Shown: positions 34,225 to 46,664 of the stretch, piece by piece
How the letters are laid out: each line of letters opens with the position of its first letter
How positions within the stretch are numbered: position 1 is the first letter of the stretch
NCBI GenBank assembly: GCA_025024175.1
Contig: QCXZ01000086.1
Location: forward strand, 24,394,245 to 24,458,244
Length of the DNA: 64,000 nt
Reading direction: 5' to 3'
From: Rhyzopertha dominica
Taxonomy: Eukaryota; Arthropoda; Insecta; Coleoptera; Bostrichidae
Position numbers and translations under genes: made by a program
Notes under the pieces: generated by a model
Seen by the model: the letters and a program-made list of their open reading frames with translations, nothing else
What the model was told of the DNA's origin: nothing
Database searches by the model: none

Positions 34225-35012
34225 ATGGAGCATCGACATTTGACTAGGGATGAAATTTTACATGCTGTTGGAATGTTAGAGGGTGGTTGTGCTCAAACTC
34301 AAGTTGCGACTGCATTTGCCACTTCAAAGAGCGTAATCTGTAGACTTTGGCGAAGGTACCAAGAAACAGGCGATGTGGCCGAAAGGCACACAGGTCCTAG
34401 ACGCGTTACAACACCAGCCCAGGACCGGAACGTTATTATTGAGGCCAGGCGTCATCCAGAAACTAGGGCAAGGGAGATTGTTTGTCATCTCCAGAACTTA
34501 GATGGGGTCACAATTTCAGACCAAACTGTCAGAAACCGTCTACGTGAAGCAGGTCTACACATTCGTTGTCCTGCATCACGCAGGGACAATCAGGAGGCCC
34601 ATATGTACAGAGGAGGATCTGTCATGGTTTGGGGCGGTATCATTCTCCACCATAAAACAGACCTCGTCTCAGGATCGCATATGTTGCCGGACCAGATTTA
34701 CTGTATATGCATGACAATGCACGACCACATATTGGTCAGAGAGTAACCAACTGGTTGGCTGATGAACAGATTCGTGTTCTTCCATGCCCTCCTCAATCGC
34801 CAGACATGAATCCTATTGAGCATGTGTGAGACATGCTGCAAAGAAGGTTAACACCTTTTATGCCGAATATCCATAACCGTCCTGATTTTGAAAATCTCTT
34901 GGGGGAGCAATGGAATTTGATTCCACCACAAGCCATTGATCGATGCATTTTGATCAAGTCTAGAAGATGTCAGGCCATTATTAATTCTCGAGGTGGTAAC
35001 ACAGCGTACTAG
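34225..35012 (+). pseudogene. Tc1-family transposase, lacking the first catalytic Asp
   Basis: From ATG 34225: paired-type DNA-binding domain with LTRDEILHAVGMLEGG, CAQTQVATAFATSKSVICRL (first helix-turn-helix), a GRPR-like TGPRR hinge, and ISDQTVRNRLREAGL (second helix-turn-helix). About 34575-34610 it jumps from CPASR directly to YRGGSVMVWGGI. The roughly 70 residues holding the DES motif (first Asp) are deleted. A shift before 34704 leads to MHDNARPH (second acid) and SPDMNPIEH (third acid, Glu), with 34 residues between, so DD34E. A TGA replaces Trp in EHVWD. The C-terminus runs to TAG at 35010-35012. Not functional. Confidence 0.8.
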
Positions 35013-35247
35013 GCTCACTAAGGATTGAAGAAAACTCCGTATTTTTTAATTTTGTTGTGTTCGTGTGTTGTAATTCATTACTATAAAATGTATCTTTCGT
35101 AAAATTTTAGTTAATTTGTATTTAATTACCAATAAAATTTCTAATTCTTGTCTAATTTTTTATACAATCTTTCGGCTATTACTGCAACTTGCAGTTGCAA
35201 GTATTGTTAACACTAGAATAGGTCCAAATGTAATGAAAACCCAGAAA

Positions 35248-35277
35248 AACTGTAGGTTCCTTAGACCATTTTGAGCA
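35248..35277 (-). repeat. Right inverted repeat of Tc1-like element
   Basis: TGTAGGTTCCTTAGACCATT continuing TTGAGC is the reverse complement of the left repeat at 33951. It lies about 240 bp past the transposase stop. Confidence 0.65.
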
Positions 35278-35279
35278 TA

Positions 35280-37535
35280 ATTTGATAATAAAGTAATTTG
35301 TGAAAGTTGAAACAGCACTGGAATGAGATAGAGAACTTTTACTATTTAGTATGTTGTCATATGTACTGTGTGTGTGTGTGTATGTTGTCATTATTATTGA
35401 ATTGGTTCTTTCATTTTTTGCTAATATAATTTTAGCGTCTCTATCAAAAAATCATCTTATTAGACTTAACTATTATGTTCCGTGAATCCAATGTAAAAAT
35501 TTATCAACACTTATTTGCATGCAGTTGCACCTACTTCGCAAATACAAGCATACCCATAAAAGTATGTATATTGATGTAAAACCCTTTATTAGGGCTACAT
35601 TCTTTAAATTCATGTCTTTCTCCCTTCATAGGTTGTTTTTGGAGAAAATATCATAGATTTTGACTTGTACGACACCGTGATATATCACCTTATAAAAAAT
35701 ACACTGTTCTCTCAGTGCAGCTTATTTAGTTACCAAATCAATGCAGTCTACCAATCGCAAACTATTTCCAGTTCTATTGGAGGAATGCAGGATAGTCTGT
35801 AATTAATGTTAATCCTGATTTTAATTGGTCAGTGTTGAAACCGCCGCGATGGGCGTCGGTATGTAGAACAATCGATTAATCTAGGTTTCTTCAAGGGAAA
35901 AGGTACGTTTCTCGAAATGAACGCGCAACGCACTGGAATGTGAACCTACCCCATACGGAAAGCGCAGTTTTTAATTGACGTGGATGTCAGACGAGCNACG
36001 GAGTTGTCCTTTTTTATCTGCCTAACAAGCTACCGAAAAATAAAAAGGCCGGAGCGCATTCAAATCCGTCATATAAATTGAATACGTTTTGTAGCGAGTC
36101 GAGCTCGAGTTACACATTTCCAGAGATGCATCGAACGCAAAAGTGATGCAAATCCGCAAAATGCNGTTCTATGTTAATTTCTCGCATACCTACCATCTTG
36201 ACCGACAGTTTCTATTAGCATACGTACGGCGGAGCATGTCTCGAATGGATTTATGGATGAGAATGGACCTGGAATATCGTATTGATGCGTGCTGACGGCG
36301 AGGCAATAGCTTTTACCATACACAGGACGCACTTTAAGAAGGGCGTCGTGAATCATATCAAAATCAAAGCGTAATTCCTCGTGCACCTCAGCTGATTTAT
36401 CTCTTTGTTCAGCTAGGCAACTCAATTTATTATTATGCAACCGTGGCGTTTCCCTTTTGCTTTATCTCATGAAAATGAACTGAAGACTCGATTTAATAAA
36501 GTAGCTGTCATGAGATCTCTCTTCCCACGATCGAGCGAATTAGGCAAAGCCCTAAAACCAGTAATAAAATAGACATGCGAACTAAAAACCTACCTGTTAT
36601 TTTTTGTTACTAATTCGAGCTAGTAGTAGTAGTTTCTCAGTGGCTTCTCTTTCTGATTTGTGTTGTTGCTTACGTTGTAATTGCATAGTTGTTACGCCTT
36701 TTTTTGTAAAGTGTATTCTATATAGATACCTGTTCTAGAAAAGTTAAAAAGCAGAAAAGTCTAAGCATATTTGAGTGGAGAAGGGCAATTTCCCAAAATT
36801 TCATATAGCCGCATTCAGCGGCATTGGAACCGCTTAATATGCTGAATGTAACACGGCAGAATTCCCTGTCAGCTGTCATTTGTCACCTTTTCAGGCGGGA
36901 TTCCCCCCAGTTCGTTTCCACAAAAGCAAATTTTCGGAGGGCATTTAAATAAATTATGAAGCTGTCGAATTTTGTTTTTCCGCAGTCTGGTCGCGCTGAG
37001 GCACGGCATTGAATGCAAATGCCTTTGGAGACGGTTTGCCGGAAATGGTGGGTCATTTGAGGGTATGCGTCCGATTAAAATGCAACAAAAAAGTAGATGG
37101 AATCTGGGATGGGAGGTACGACGTACAAGTTGCAAATCAGTGCACATGGACGTGTACTACAATGGTATAATGAGTCAAGTAGATTGATTCTTTGTTTGAA
37201 GACAACGCATGTCGGCAAGCGGAGACATTAATCGGTCAAATCTATATAAATAAATCGCTTGCGTTACATGCAAACAAAGGGATCGGGCACGGTAACTGAC
37301 GGCCACTGTCGAACATATTTTTTGGCGTTTTTGAATGCAAAATTAGCGACCGACGTACAGCTCAGCATAAAACGCACGGTCGTCATCCGTTGCTCCATGT
37401 GCACTGAGAAAAATGCTTCTTTGCTATTATATGAATCCAGAAACCTCATATTATGTATCTGTAAGGATATGCTATTTGAGAGAGATAAATTAAAGGGAGA
37501 TGCTAGCTCATTATGGGCCAAGTATAAAATAAAAT
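35280..37535. other. No gene seen; GC-richer patches
   Basis: A (GT)n microsatellite lies at 35366-35382. The patches 35840-36170 and 36180-36440 and the region 36880-37160 have more GC and short ORFs. The minus ORF 36174-36440 ends at a possible GTAGGT donor, but its acceptor is weak and the peptide is unfamiliar, so I do not call an exon. Confidence 0.3.
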
Positions 37536-37539
37536 TTTA

Positions 37540-38290
37540 TATTAGCAGAAGATCTGTTCAGAAAATTTTGAAAAAGAGAAGTTTCATCCATACAAAATTC
37601 ACTTATTNNAAGAACCGAGCGAAGNTAATTTCGATCGTAGGATGGAATTTTGCGAAACTGCTATGAAGACTTTAAATTGAATTATATTTTCTGATGAAGC
37701 GACTTTTTGCCTCAATGGTAATGTAAATAGCCATAATTGCAGATATTGGTCGGACACAAATCCACATTGGATAAAACAAGTCCACACACAATACCCTCAG
37801 AAAGTGAATGTCTGGTGCGGTATTATCGGTGAGCACAGGCCTTTTTTCATCGATAGAAATTTGAATGCTGTCAAGTATTTACAGCTCTTGCGCGAACACA
37901 TTATACCAGAACTTATTCGCCTCTTCCCTAATCGTGAAAATGCTGCGCGTCCTTCTGAACAGATATGGTTTCAGCAAGATGGTGCACGGCCCCATTTTGC
38001 AGTCAATGTTCGTGGATATTTGAATGCGATATTTTCAGACAGATGGACTGATAGGTGCGGAGCGATAGAATGGACAGCACGTTCCCCTGATCTGACGCCA
38101 CTTGATTTTTTCCAGTGGGGGTATCTGAAAAATCGTATTTATGCTGATCGGTCACATAATGCAGAAGATTCAAAAGGACGAATCAGGGCAAAAATTTAGA
38201 ACTTACAGCCAAATATACTACAAAGAACATTAGAAAACTTTTACTCAAGACTGCATTACTGCCAGGAAGTAATGGGTCACAGAAAAAATA
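37540..38290 (+). pseudogene. DD41D mariner-family transposase, N-terminally truncated
   Basis: Begins at ISRRSVQKILKKRSF (second helix-turn-helix) and shifts frame near 37580 into FHPYKIHL, which contains Ns. After an in-frame TGA at 37678-37680 comes FSDEATF with the first Asp (37693-37695). Then NSHNCRYWSDTNPHWIKQ, KVNVWCGIIG, QQDGARPHFA (second Asp, about 37978) and SPDLTPLDFFQWG (third Asp, about 38104), again with 41 residues between. The frame stops at 38199, but LENFYSRLHYC can still be read to about 38290. The DUF4817-type N-terminus and both termini are missing. It differs strongly from the copies at 5067 and 12662. Confidence 0.75.
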
Positions 38291-38299
38291 CTGCATTTT

Positions 38300-40000
38300 T
38301 CACGGAATCACCAGTTTTTCTTTTTACTTTTTGGGTACCCGATTCTACTACTAGACAAAAATTGTTAACCGTCAAGGAAAAGTTGTAATACCTGGCTTTT
38401 TGTCCATTTTAACGATAAAGAAAATTGTTCTTATTCTTTTCGTTCATTGTCAGGCTGTATTTACACTTGTCTCAACTCAGAAGCAATAAATTGTACAAGT
38501 GTGATACATTTTTGAAATCAAGAAATGATGTGCCTTTTGACCCTCCTTCTCATTAAAAAAATTGCAACTTGTGTCCATATCTCGGAAAAGAGAGCCGACA
38601 TCCCAGAAAATGCATTTTAATTACCCATAGGCCCATGCACAATTTCAGAAAAATCGGTTGAGCAGAACCTGAAATATCCTGCTGGTTCCATACTTTGTAG
38701 CGACCCTGCACCGAAAAACTGCGGAGTGCTTACAATAGACTGGAGAAAAACGGCAGTAAAAGCTCCGGTCTTTACATAGTAAATATACGTTATATTTAAC
38801 TACGAAAAATACACTTGTATTGTAGTAAATCAGACTAGACCTGAATTTGCTTGAATATAGCTTATTGCATTATAGATCGCTGGAAGAGGCTTCTAAAAAA
38901 CGCCTGGTGTGTAGTAGGGACCTGAATGTGTTTCCTAAGAAACAAACAGAATTGTTTAATACGTGGTCAGGGATAAAACCACATATTGACCAGTACTATT
39001 TTGTTGTTACTATGAAGCAATGGTAGAATTAAGTTGTAAACAAATTATTAAACATATGAAACAAATGACAAGACAGGGATTTGCGTGAACAATACATCAC
39101 AAGTGGTATTATAAGTTGCAGATTTTTTTAAGGCATTAGTCATGCATGACTTCAAGTAAAACGCTGAATCTTGAGTTGAGAGTGGAACGCGAAAATACAA
39201 CTATTCAAGCCAAGAACGAGTCATTTCCATTATTAAAAAAAATCATAGCCAGAAGCATAAAGAAAATATATAAAAAGAGACAGCAAAATACTGCTATTCT
39301 GAAATATATATTGCTGTATATTGCACCGCAAATGAATTCTGCGTGGAAAAAAATGCGTTTCTATCATGATTAGTGTCCGACAGCGATCTAGTATTGACCA
39401 ATCACTGTGTATGTCTGCGAAAAAACTTCCGATTGGAGCTACGGAAAAGCTTCTTTTATTTTGGCCCTCGAAAGATTAAACTCGATTGTACGGAACAAAA
39501 CGAACTTTACCGTTTGAATTTAGACGACGTGTAAGTGATTACGTTCACACGTCTGCCAACATTCGAATCACGTACAATAGTAGTAATTAGTAATTAGCGT
39601 TGGTCGCCATGTGTTTACAGTGTGCTGTCGGATTGATTGCTGTCGTCGGATGCCCCAGCGTGCCATCGGTATGCAGACGTGCATCCGACCAGTCGATGTG
39701 GATTTGGAGGTAATGCAATGCTGAAATCGTCCAGGTGGGATTCCCCCGCAACCCTTAGCATGCACCACCAGACGTTTCGTGACGGCTAAACGCAGTGAAA
39801 TTGCGCCAATCGTTCGATTTGCGAACGTGCCTAATACACTCCTGCGGATATCGTTTGCAAACATGCCGTGGGTGTGATCCCACCTTTATCCAGTGGCGTG
39901 CCGTACCATAGCTAGAAACGATACCGATCAAGATGGCGGCGCGACCTCTGGCAACACGATTATTTAAGGGAATGTGCCTTTACCACCAGAACCTGTGCTT
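38300..40000. other. No gene seen; GC-rich patch near 39600-39960
   Basis: The part to about 38720 may be the 3' flank of the DD41D remnant, but no inverted repeat partner is found. At 39590-39960 the sequence is GC-rich with a 98-codon minus ORF (39568-39864) lacking motifs. It could be a regulatory island or an unrecognised exon. Confidence 0.3.
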
Positions 40001-40005
40001 ACGAG

Positions 40006-40505
40006 GTGGGGGTGGGGTTAAACTGCGTAGATTTTTTAACAGATAATTTTGAGGGAATTAAAGATGTAATTTGCAATTTCGGTGTAGAGAGCGATAAAAA
40101 ATGCGTTATTTTCAAAAATCCATTATTGAAACACCACTTGTCACATATTCAAACAAATTTCGTTCATATAGGTTCACCAATTACTACATTGGAACAGGGA
40201 AATATTTCACTAGAACAGAATATCGAAATAATTAATTCAGAAGATAATAAAATTAAACATCTTGGTCAGAATAATAAGATTTCCGAAAAATTTTGCACCG
40301 TTTTGAAAAAAAATAAGGTTATCAAAAACTTGTTCAAATAATTAGTATTATCAAATCAGAGAATTTCTGCGGTGATGATAATTTAGGTCTAGAACTGTCT
40401 TTAATAAATAAATTTCAATTTGCTCCATTGACATCTTGTGAAGTGGAACGCACGTTTTCCACCTACAAATTAATCTTAACGGATAGAAGACAATACATGT
40501 AATAA
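40006..40505 (+). pseudogene. hAT-family transposase C-terminal end (dimerisation region)
   Basis: A first frame (40006-40341) reads HIQTNFVHIGSPITTLEQGN and NSEDNKIKHLGQNNK, the helical pre-dimerisation part of hAT-like proteins of the CGG-binding-protein type. After a shift near 40345 comes FAPLTSCEVERTFSTYKLIL followed by TDRRQYM and stops. The xAPxTSxxVERxFSxYKxxLxDRR pattern is the diagnostic C-terminal hAT dimer motif. The catalytic core and zinc finger are missing, so only the last fifth of the protein remains. Confidence 0.7.
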
Positions 40506-40509
40506 TTAG

Positions 40510-42520
40510 TAACTGTCTATAATTGTAAACAATAATGATACATTGTATTTTATTATTTTTTATATTGTATAATGTAGCTTTGACAATAAATAATGTTAAG
40601 TAAGTTTTTAGTGCATATGTTGACAGTTTTAAGTCCACATTTGCATGCATATTTTGGGTTTTTTGAGTGCATATTTGCCGAACTTTAGTTATGACGATGA
40701 TATTTTGTGTCGTTTTTTTCAGGAAGTCAACATAATCTAACTAAATGGTGACCATTAACACAGTTCTGTTATTTAAATACGACTTGGTCAACCAAACGCA
40801 GGAAAACAATAAAGATGGTGTCAGTTGGATGCAGCACGAACTTGATTAAAATGCGATCACTTTAAGAACGCAAGAACATAGCTAGTTTAATTGTAACCAA
40901 AAATCTAATAAAATCTTTAGAAGATGATGTATCCAAAGATTCATTTATTATTGAAAAACTGAGTAGGAACTGTTTCTAACTTACTAGTGTGCATTATTGG
41001 ATAAATNTAAAACTGTGTAATTAGACTTTTTTTTTCGTTCTTTATAAAAATTTCNTAGTAATTATATTTCGATTATCTTGATGTTGTGTGATGATGTGAA
41101 AAGTACAAATCTATACCATATTGTAAATGTTAGTGTTTTTATGACCTCAGAGCCCTGTGTTAATAACATAATGAGCGAAAATGCTGTAATTTTATCCCAA
41201 ACTGATTTTCTTGAAATGAAATGGCCTGGATTACACATGAATCTGAAATAGCACCAACCTGTCTGCCAGTAACAATAATTCAGAAGACAGACGGCGGCCA
41301 ATATAATCAAATTAATTTGGAGAGGGAGGTTGTTTTGATTTATATTTGTAGACGTTTCAATCAAATAAATTTAATCTGAAACGGGAAATGTATGCAAGGG
41401 CTTTTATTCATAACGCTTGACCTTTCGAAACAAGCATGGCAAACGGAAAGATGTCTGCGTTGCAGCCAAATTAATAAATGATAACTTTACTCTTTTCAGA
41501 GGGCGCTCAGCCGCGTGGGCAACCGACACAATTTCAGATATTATGCTACAGCAGGTCTTTAAATTGTGATTATGAAAAATTGCTTTATTGATATTTAGGA
41601 ATAATTGCCACGTTTATAGCAGTGCGCCAGCACTAACATATCACCATTTAGAGAGGTCATTATCGATATATACATAATCATCCTGAATTATCCAGGCTGC
41701 GGTTCTATCAGTAGTTATAAATGTGATAACCGCTACCGATAGTCAATGATTAAGTAGCTATTTCACATTTTCTCATGGCCACATTTAGAACACCGATATA
41801 CTCGCTCTTTATTAAAAGGGGCATAATAACATCAACAGCTTCATCACGGTAACGCAATTTCTTAAGAGAGCTACGTTTAACAAAACACCTGATAATTATT
41901 ATTACTGAGCATTTCATTTGTTTAGAAGGCCAGTTACGAACGGGCAAAGCATGTGAAGAATTTGTGTTATTTTCCCACCATCTCGCCGAAATTATTATAT
42001 TGTTATGGTGAAAATTATGTTATTATAGACCAGCTTAATTCAGGGCCTCTGTTCGCTGCGGAAATAGTAAATGCCTGAAGTTACAGAATTAGCAAGTCGA
42101 TTCTCACGCGTAATGCCTTTATCCCCTCCCAAGAATTAACACCTCTAGCCATTAAACTTGATGCTGTACGAATTTATGTTACAGAACTGATCTGATGTTT
42201 TACATTACCCCAATTAAACGAATATATCCTAAGACTTTGTTTGCAGTTGCAATTAAATGATCTGTTTTTTACCTCTGTCTTGTAGCGTAAAAATGTATAA
42301 AAAATAAAAGTAGAACAAAAAAACACAAGCATCTTTAACACTTTTGTTTGAAAGTTCATATTATTATATAAAAATTATTATAATCCTGACGATAGTAAAA
42401 CGGCGATTTAAGAACAGGAAAATGCACTTTGTTTTGAATATTTTGAAAACTAAGCAAGATATCGAAACAAACGTTCCAGAACCTCAAACTGTACGAAAAT
42501 ATGCAACTTTCCTCTTATTC
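40510..42520. other. No gene seen
   Basis: AT-rich with Ns at 41007 and 41055. ORFs on both strands lack motifs, and no RNA gene is evident. Confidence 0.35.
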
Positions 42521-42541
42521 AAACTGACCACCCTGTATACT
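42520..42541 (-). repeat. Solitary Tc1/mariner-type terminus
   Basis: CTGACCACCCTGTATA fits the end of a Tc1/mariner element (TACAGGGTGGTCAG read outward-in) next to a TA. No mirrored partner or transposase is nearby on the left, so it is a leftover end or one side of a decayed miniature element. Confidence 0.35.
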
Positions 42542-42544
42542 GGT

Positions 42545-45480
42545 AATTAGTTATTATATGAGCTAAACGCACTTTCACTTCAACAGTAGGATTTTATAGA
42601 ACTTTTCGCGCCACAAACAAATATGTTCAAATGTGTAACAAAATCGGAGCACAACCATATATTTGTCACGTTTGTTGGGATACTTAGCGAAGTCGAGTTG
42701 GGTAACTTGTTGGTGTTGTGGTGAAGATGAAATTTTGCGGATGTAGAGCTCCGTTCCCCGAGGGAGTAGACCTCAATTTCAGGTGGACCATCGCCCACGT
42801 CGTTAAGCAGTTATTTGAACCGTTCGCCGGCGAGTGTCTCCAGCGGGTCCTCACTTCCCCACACGTACTTCACTTTAATGCAGTAACAACCTATGGGTAT
42901 CTAAAAGCGGCAGGTGAGCGAGCCAGCTTACGCCGAAGAGCAAAATAATGTTCGTCCGACAAAGCGCTACCTAACTTTTAATTCCGTGCTACATTGGCAT
43001 GAATTTTAAAGCGCAAAGTAGCATGGAAGCAAACTCGCAACAGTTGTCTGGCTAAATTATAGCATTCCGTTATCAACGTTTTGTTTAAAATGTCATTTTG
43101 TTCATGTAGATTTGTCCCTTCCAGTAAAAGCCACCACTGCTTTGATAGTGATGAACTTTCAAATTTATGCACGAAACCATTAATTCGCACAGACTACCGC
43201 ATTCATAATCCAACAGTATCACTCGAGAATAATTGCTTCTTCATTTTAAATAGAATGGTGAATTATTGTTGAGAGAGCGACGGACTGAGTCTACGAGTAC
43301 ACTACAACGTATAGAACATCAAGAGTTAAACTACCCGCTACAAGCCATCGCTTTCACAAGAGAAGAGGACAAAAATTTCCGATTCATCATTCCTCAGACG
43401 ATCTAAACGACTTCAACACAAGGTGAATATTGAACAATCCTAGTGAAGTGAAAGTGAATCAAAAGCAGAGCACAGTGAATACGAAGCGTATACCTTATAT
43501 GTTCATATTTATTCTTATTATTTAATAATTATGTTTGTTATATATTAAACACATTATGTTCTTAATCATCTTAGTATATAATCGTTCACATATTCCAATA
43601 CTTTTATACTTTAATCTTTTTGAGACTGCGATATGGTTGTTATACACCGCTTTTTAACGAAGCTGTATTTCGTAAAAATTGCCTGACTTTTCCCATATCT
43701 AAAATTAATCTTCAAACCACATGATGTATTGCTGAAGTTACGCTTTCACAAATACATATATTATCTATAACATCAACACCTTAATACAGGAAGACTAGCA
43801 ATGTTTTCATCCAAAATTCGTTGCTGTTGGACATTTGAAGAAGCTTAAATGTAAGTATACAATACTATACATGACAGTATGTCGCTGTTAAAAAAGTCAA
43901 TGCTAAACATTTTGTGAACTGTATACAGATACACAGATCGAAGGACTATTTAGCGATTCGTAATATTTAGTTGGTCTTTATTATCCATTTCCCCAACTAG
44001 ACATCAACGCGATTCCTACGCGATAAAAAGTAATAATTAAACTCACCGGTATCTCTTCCCGTGCTAACCCGATAAGGTGGCCAAAACTAGATTAGTCGAA
44101 GCACCACGTCACTAAATCACTACGAAACGGTCTGTTTTACACCGCAGTCCGAATTTTCCACCCAATTTTTCTCGGCATTTTCCATGGCCACCTTGGTATT
44201 CAAAAAAGCCGTACTTACGTTGCACACGTCCAATTATTGTAAATTTTCGGGGTTTTGAAACTGAAGTGGGCCCTTTCGTTAAAAAAAAAGAGATGTATTT
44301 ACGCATGATGTATTCAATAGCTGAAGATAGTAGAATCAGAATATATTTATACACAAAACTTTGCAGCTAAATCTTTCGTGCATGGTTTGAATATAATTTC
44401 TGTTCTTCAAACTTTGTTGTCGAATAAAACTTACAAGTTGAGTGATAAGAATATTNCCAAAATCTGATTCGTATGATGGAAGATTTAAAAGTCTATGAAG
44501 TAAACTATACCTATTGGATCTGCAAGAATCTATCAATCACAAAGAAAAATGAAGCCAAAGACTGTAAAATCAAGCTCTTCAGGAAAACAACAAAATCTAT
44601 TCCGAAAACTGGCAAAATCAGGAATCTAATGGCAACGACTGAACTATGGCATCCTCTACGAGACAACCAATGGTTCCAACCAACAATCGATTACCATCAT
44701 ATGCAAGAACAGTCAAGCTGAAGAAATCACCATTTCCAAAATCGGGATTCTACAACGCGAAGCAAATTACAAGGCCTACACCGAAAACATCATGCTAGAA
44801 AGTTTGCAGTTACAGTTGTTAATTTTTTATCATAAAAACATTTGCGCGATGATTTTTAGAAGATTACTTTTTGAACAAAAAGTTGCTTATTTAATAATAT
44901 TTAATTCTATGTTTTTTCTTAACTTAACCCACCCTTAGACACAATTTAACAGATTTTATCATTGCTTATTTAAATTTATAGGACTTTTTTAAGTCACTAT
45001 AGTAATTTCTGTTGCGGCTGTTAAGTATATCTCCCAGGTGCATTCGAAAAGGCTATATAAACGCTCTTTTCGGTACTGTGATCCACATTGAAAATAATTG
45101 TTTTTCAGGAAAGTTATCGTATCCCTATATTTACGACGCGTCTTTATTTTAAAGACTTACTAGAAAAAAGACAAAAATTTTGAATACTTTCTAGTCTTAG
45201 AAAACAACAACGAAACAAGAAAAACATATCACTACAATTTTACAAATAAAGAAAGCATCAATGACTATATTCACCTTGACAGATGCAGCATATTTAATTA
45301 TTAAATAATACTAATAGTACGTCTAATGCACATAGTGCAAGATAAAGCAAAAACTTGCTTGTTAAAAACATTAAAGATTTATTACTGCTACACTTATAGC
45401 TCTTACTAATTATAAAAATGGCGAGACCGTGGAATAGGGTGGAAGTTTCCCACCCACAAGAAAGTGAAATCAACGTCAAA
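42545..45480. other. No recognised gene; several open frames
   Basis: The patch 42715-42950 is GC-richer and open on plus (76 codons) without a motif. A plus frame at 44473-44721 and another reading ENNNETRKTYHYNFTNKES at about 45195-45290 look protein-like but are unknown to me. A possible donor GTGAGT (minus) lies at 44042. None of this supports a gene call. Confidence 0.3.
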
Positions 45481-45603
45481 GTTATTAAAGAATTTCGAAA
45501 ATGGCGGAGATGTTTTCAACAATAATGTTGAAAATGATTAAACGGAAACATAATCATTTACCACCTGAAACCTGAATGTTTATGAATACATAAAAACGTA
45601 GAA

Positions 45604-45800
45604 GGAGAAAGTGGGGTCATCATAAAACCAGTAGAATGATATGACCAATATTTCACAATCAACTGTGAGAAATATAGTTGTAAATGGCATTCTCGACAGA
45701 AATTTGCGAAAAGAATTTGATTCGTCGAAGGTTTCAAATATGATTACGCAAATTTAATACAACTCGCGATGTATGATTTATGAGGCATACAAAATAGTTT
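45604..45800 (+). pseudogene. Transposase helix-turn-helix fragment, repeat unit 1
   Basis: Across frames the plus strand reads MTNISQSTVRNIVVNGI and MIYEAYKI. This matches the N-terminal part of an arthropod DDE transposase that begins with a helix-turn-helix (xAxISxxTxxSxSTVxxI) and continues with IRRTIYExY. It is the most decayed of three copies (46118-46400 and 47369-47600). The catalytic region is absent from all three, so the duplicated thing is this fragment rather than a working gene. Confidence 0.5.
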
Positions 45801-45847
45801 ATGCATGTACTATTGTAATATTGTAGACATAAAATTTGAGAACTTAC

Positions 45848-45927
45848 AGTGATTGGTTAAGATCACAGCCTTTGCCTCCTCTTGATCCACATCTGGCACT
45901 GGTTAGCACTAGCACAACACTACACAC
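45848..45927 (-). pseudogene. Duplicated Cys-bearing mini-exon, orphan copy
   Basis: An 80-bp minus segment bounded by a good acceptor (TTTCATTGTTCCAG at 45928 upward) and donor (GTAAGT at 45842-45847). Exactly one of its three frames is open, and the same frame is open in the sister exon at 47098-47177. The two differ at ten positions, of which I count four synonymous. The three Cys codons and both splice sites are kept. It starts hydrophobic (VCSVVLVL) and ends in a Gly/Cys-rich stretch. The second and third exons present downstream of the sister copy are missing here, where a transposase fragment follows directly. Hence orphan. Confidence 0.4.
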
Positions 45928-46117
45928 CTGGAACAATGAAAAAAATATATTATAAACAGGTACAAAGGTAGCCAAAAACAAACTAAATTTTATCAATTGC
46001 AAGACTACACCTTTTGCGTGAATGTTTATGAACATTGCGTATTTTCTAAGAGTCATGTCGTTTTCAGTAAGTCTTCAAACTTCTTCGTTATTTTTCCTTC
46101 ACGTGACTAATGTATAG

Positions 46118-46400
46118 GAAGAAAGTGGGGCCATCGCAAAAATCAGTAGAATGACCAAAATTTCACAATCAACAGTAAAAAATATACCTGTAAATGAAAT
46201 TCAGGACAGAAAGGTGCGAAAAGACGGTGGTTCATAGAGGGTTTTCAAGGATGGTCACGCAAATTTAATACAACGTATGATTTATGAGGCATGCAAAAAT
46301 AATTTTGTATTGAGAATTGAAGATCTATACAAGAAAGTTAAAGCTGAGCTTAAAATTAACTGTTGTACCAAATTAAGTTTGTTCATTGTGAGTAAACAAA
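46118..46400 (+). pseudogene. Transposase helix-turn-helix fragment, repeat unit 2
   Basis: Best preserved of the three: ESGAIAKISRMTKISQSTVK, then IQRMIYEACKNNFVLRIEDL and YKKVKAELKI. The last part matches the IRRTIYExYxxxxxPTxxxLxxxLKxxI segment of arthropod DDE transposases that follows their N-terminal helix-turn-helix. It lies between the orphan exon and the poly(A) end of the three-exon unit. Confidence 0.55.
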
Positions 46401-46639
46401 CAATTTTCGGGTAGTCGGAACTTTACAAGAAGCAATATAACCTTATTTCATTTGGAGCAGCATAATAAGCTATTGATATACATGTAGACCTACCTTTGGT
46501 TGATTTAATTCATAGACAAGTTCAGTTCCCTGGATCTGGAAAGCTGGCAACCTCTAAATGAAGAATCTGCGAACAGAAGCTCAGAAAACAATAGTAATCT
46601 CGTTCAAAAGCAGACATGATTTAAGGAAGGGGATCAGTT

Positions 46640-46660
46640 TGTTTTATTTTATTTTTTCCT
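46640..46660 (-). terminator. Candidate polyadenylation signal of the mini-exon gene
   Basis: On the minus strand AAAAAATAAAATAAAAC contains two overlapping AATAAA hexamers. They lie about 60 bp after the start of the last exon, where cleavage and polyadenylation would be expected. Confidence 0.45.
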
Positions 46661-46664
46661 AACA

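Larger units (their letters stand above)
33951..35277 (+). mobile_element. Tc1-like DD34E element, internally deleted
   Basis: About 1.33 kb between short inverted repeats, below the roughly 1.6 kb usual for Tc1 elements, consistent with the internal coding deletion. One plus-strand transposase lies inside. It landed about 85 bp from the start codon of the hAT pseudogene. A TA duplication is not obvious directly outside the recognised repeats, so the exact ends are uncertain by several bases. Confidence 0.65.

Noticed and set aside
35366..35382. (GT)n run
   Set aside because: An ordinary short microsatellite with no associated structure.
36174..36440. Possible exon on minus (88 codons, GTAGGT donor)
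   Set aside because: Acceptor tract is weak, the peptide has no recognisable motif, and open frames of this length are common in this window.
37694..37720. CTGATGA string resembling a hammerhead core
   Set aside because: It is part of the FSDEATF coding motif of a transposase; no GAAA or stems follow.
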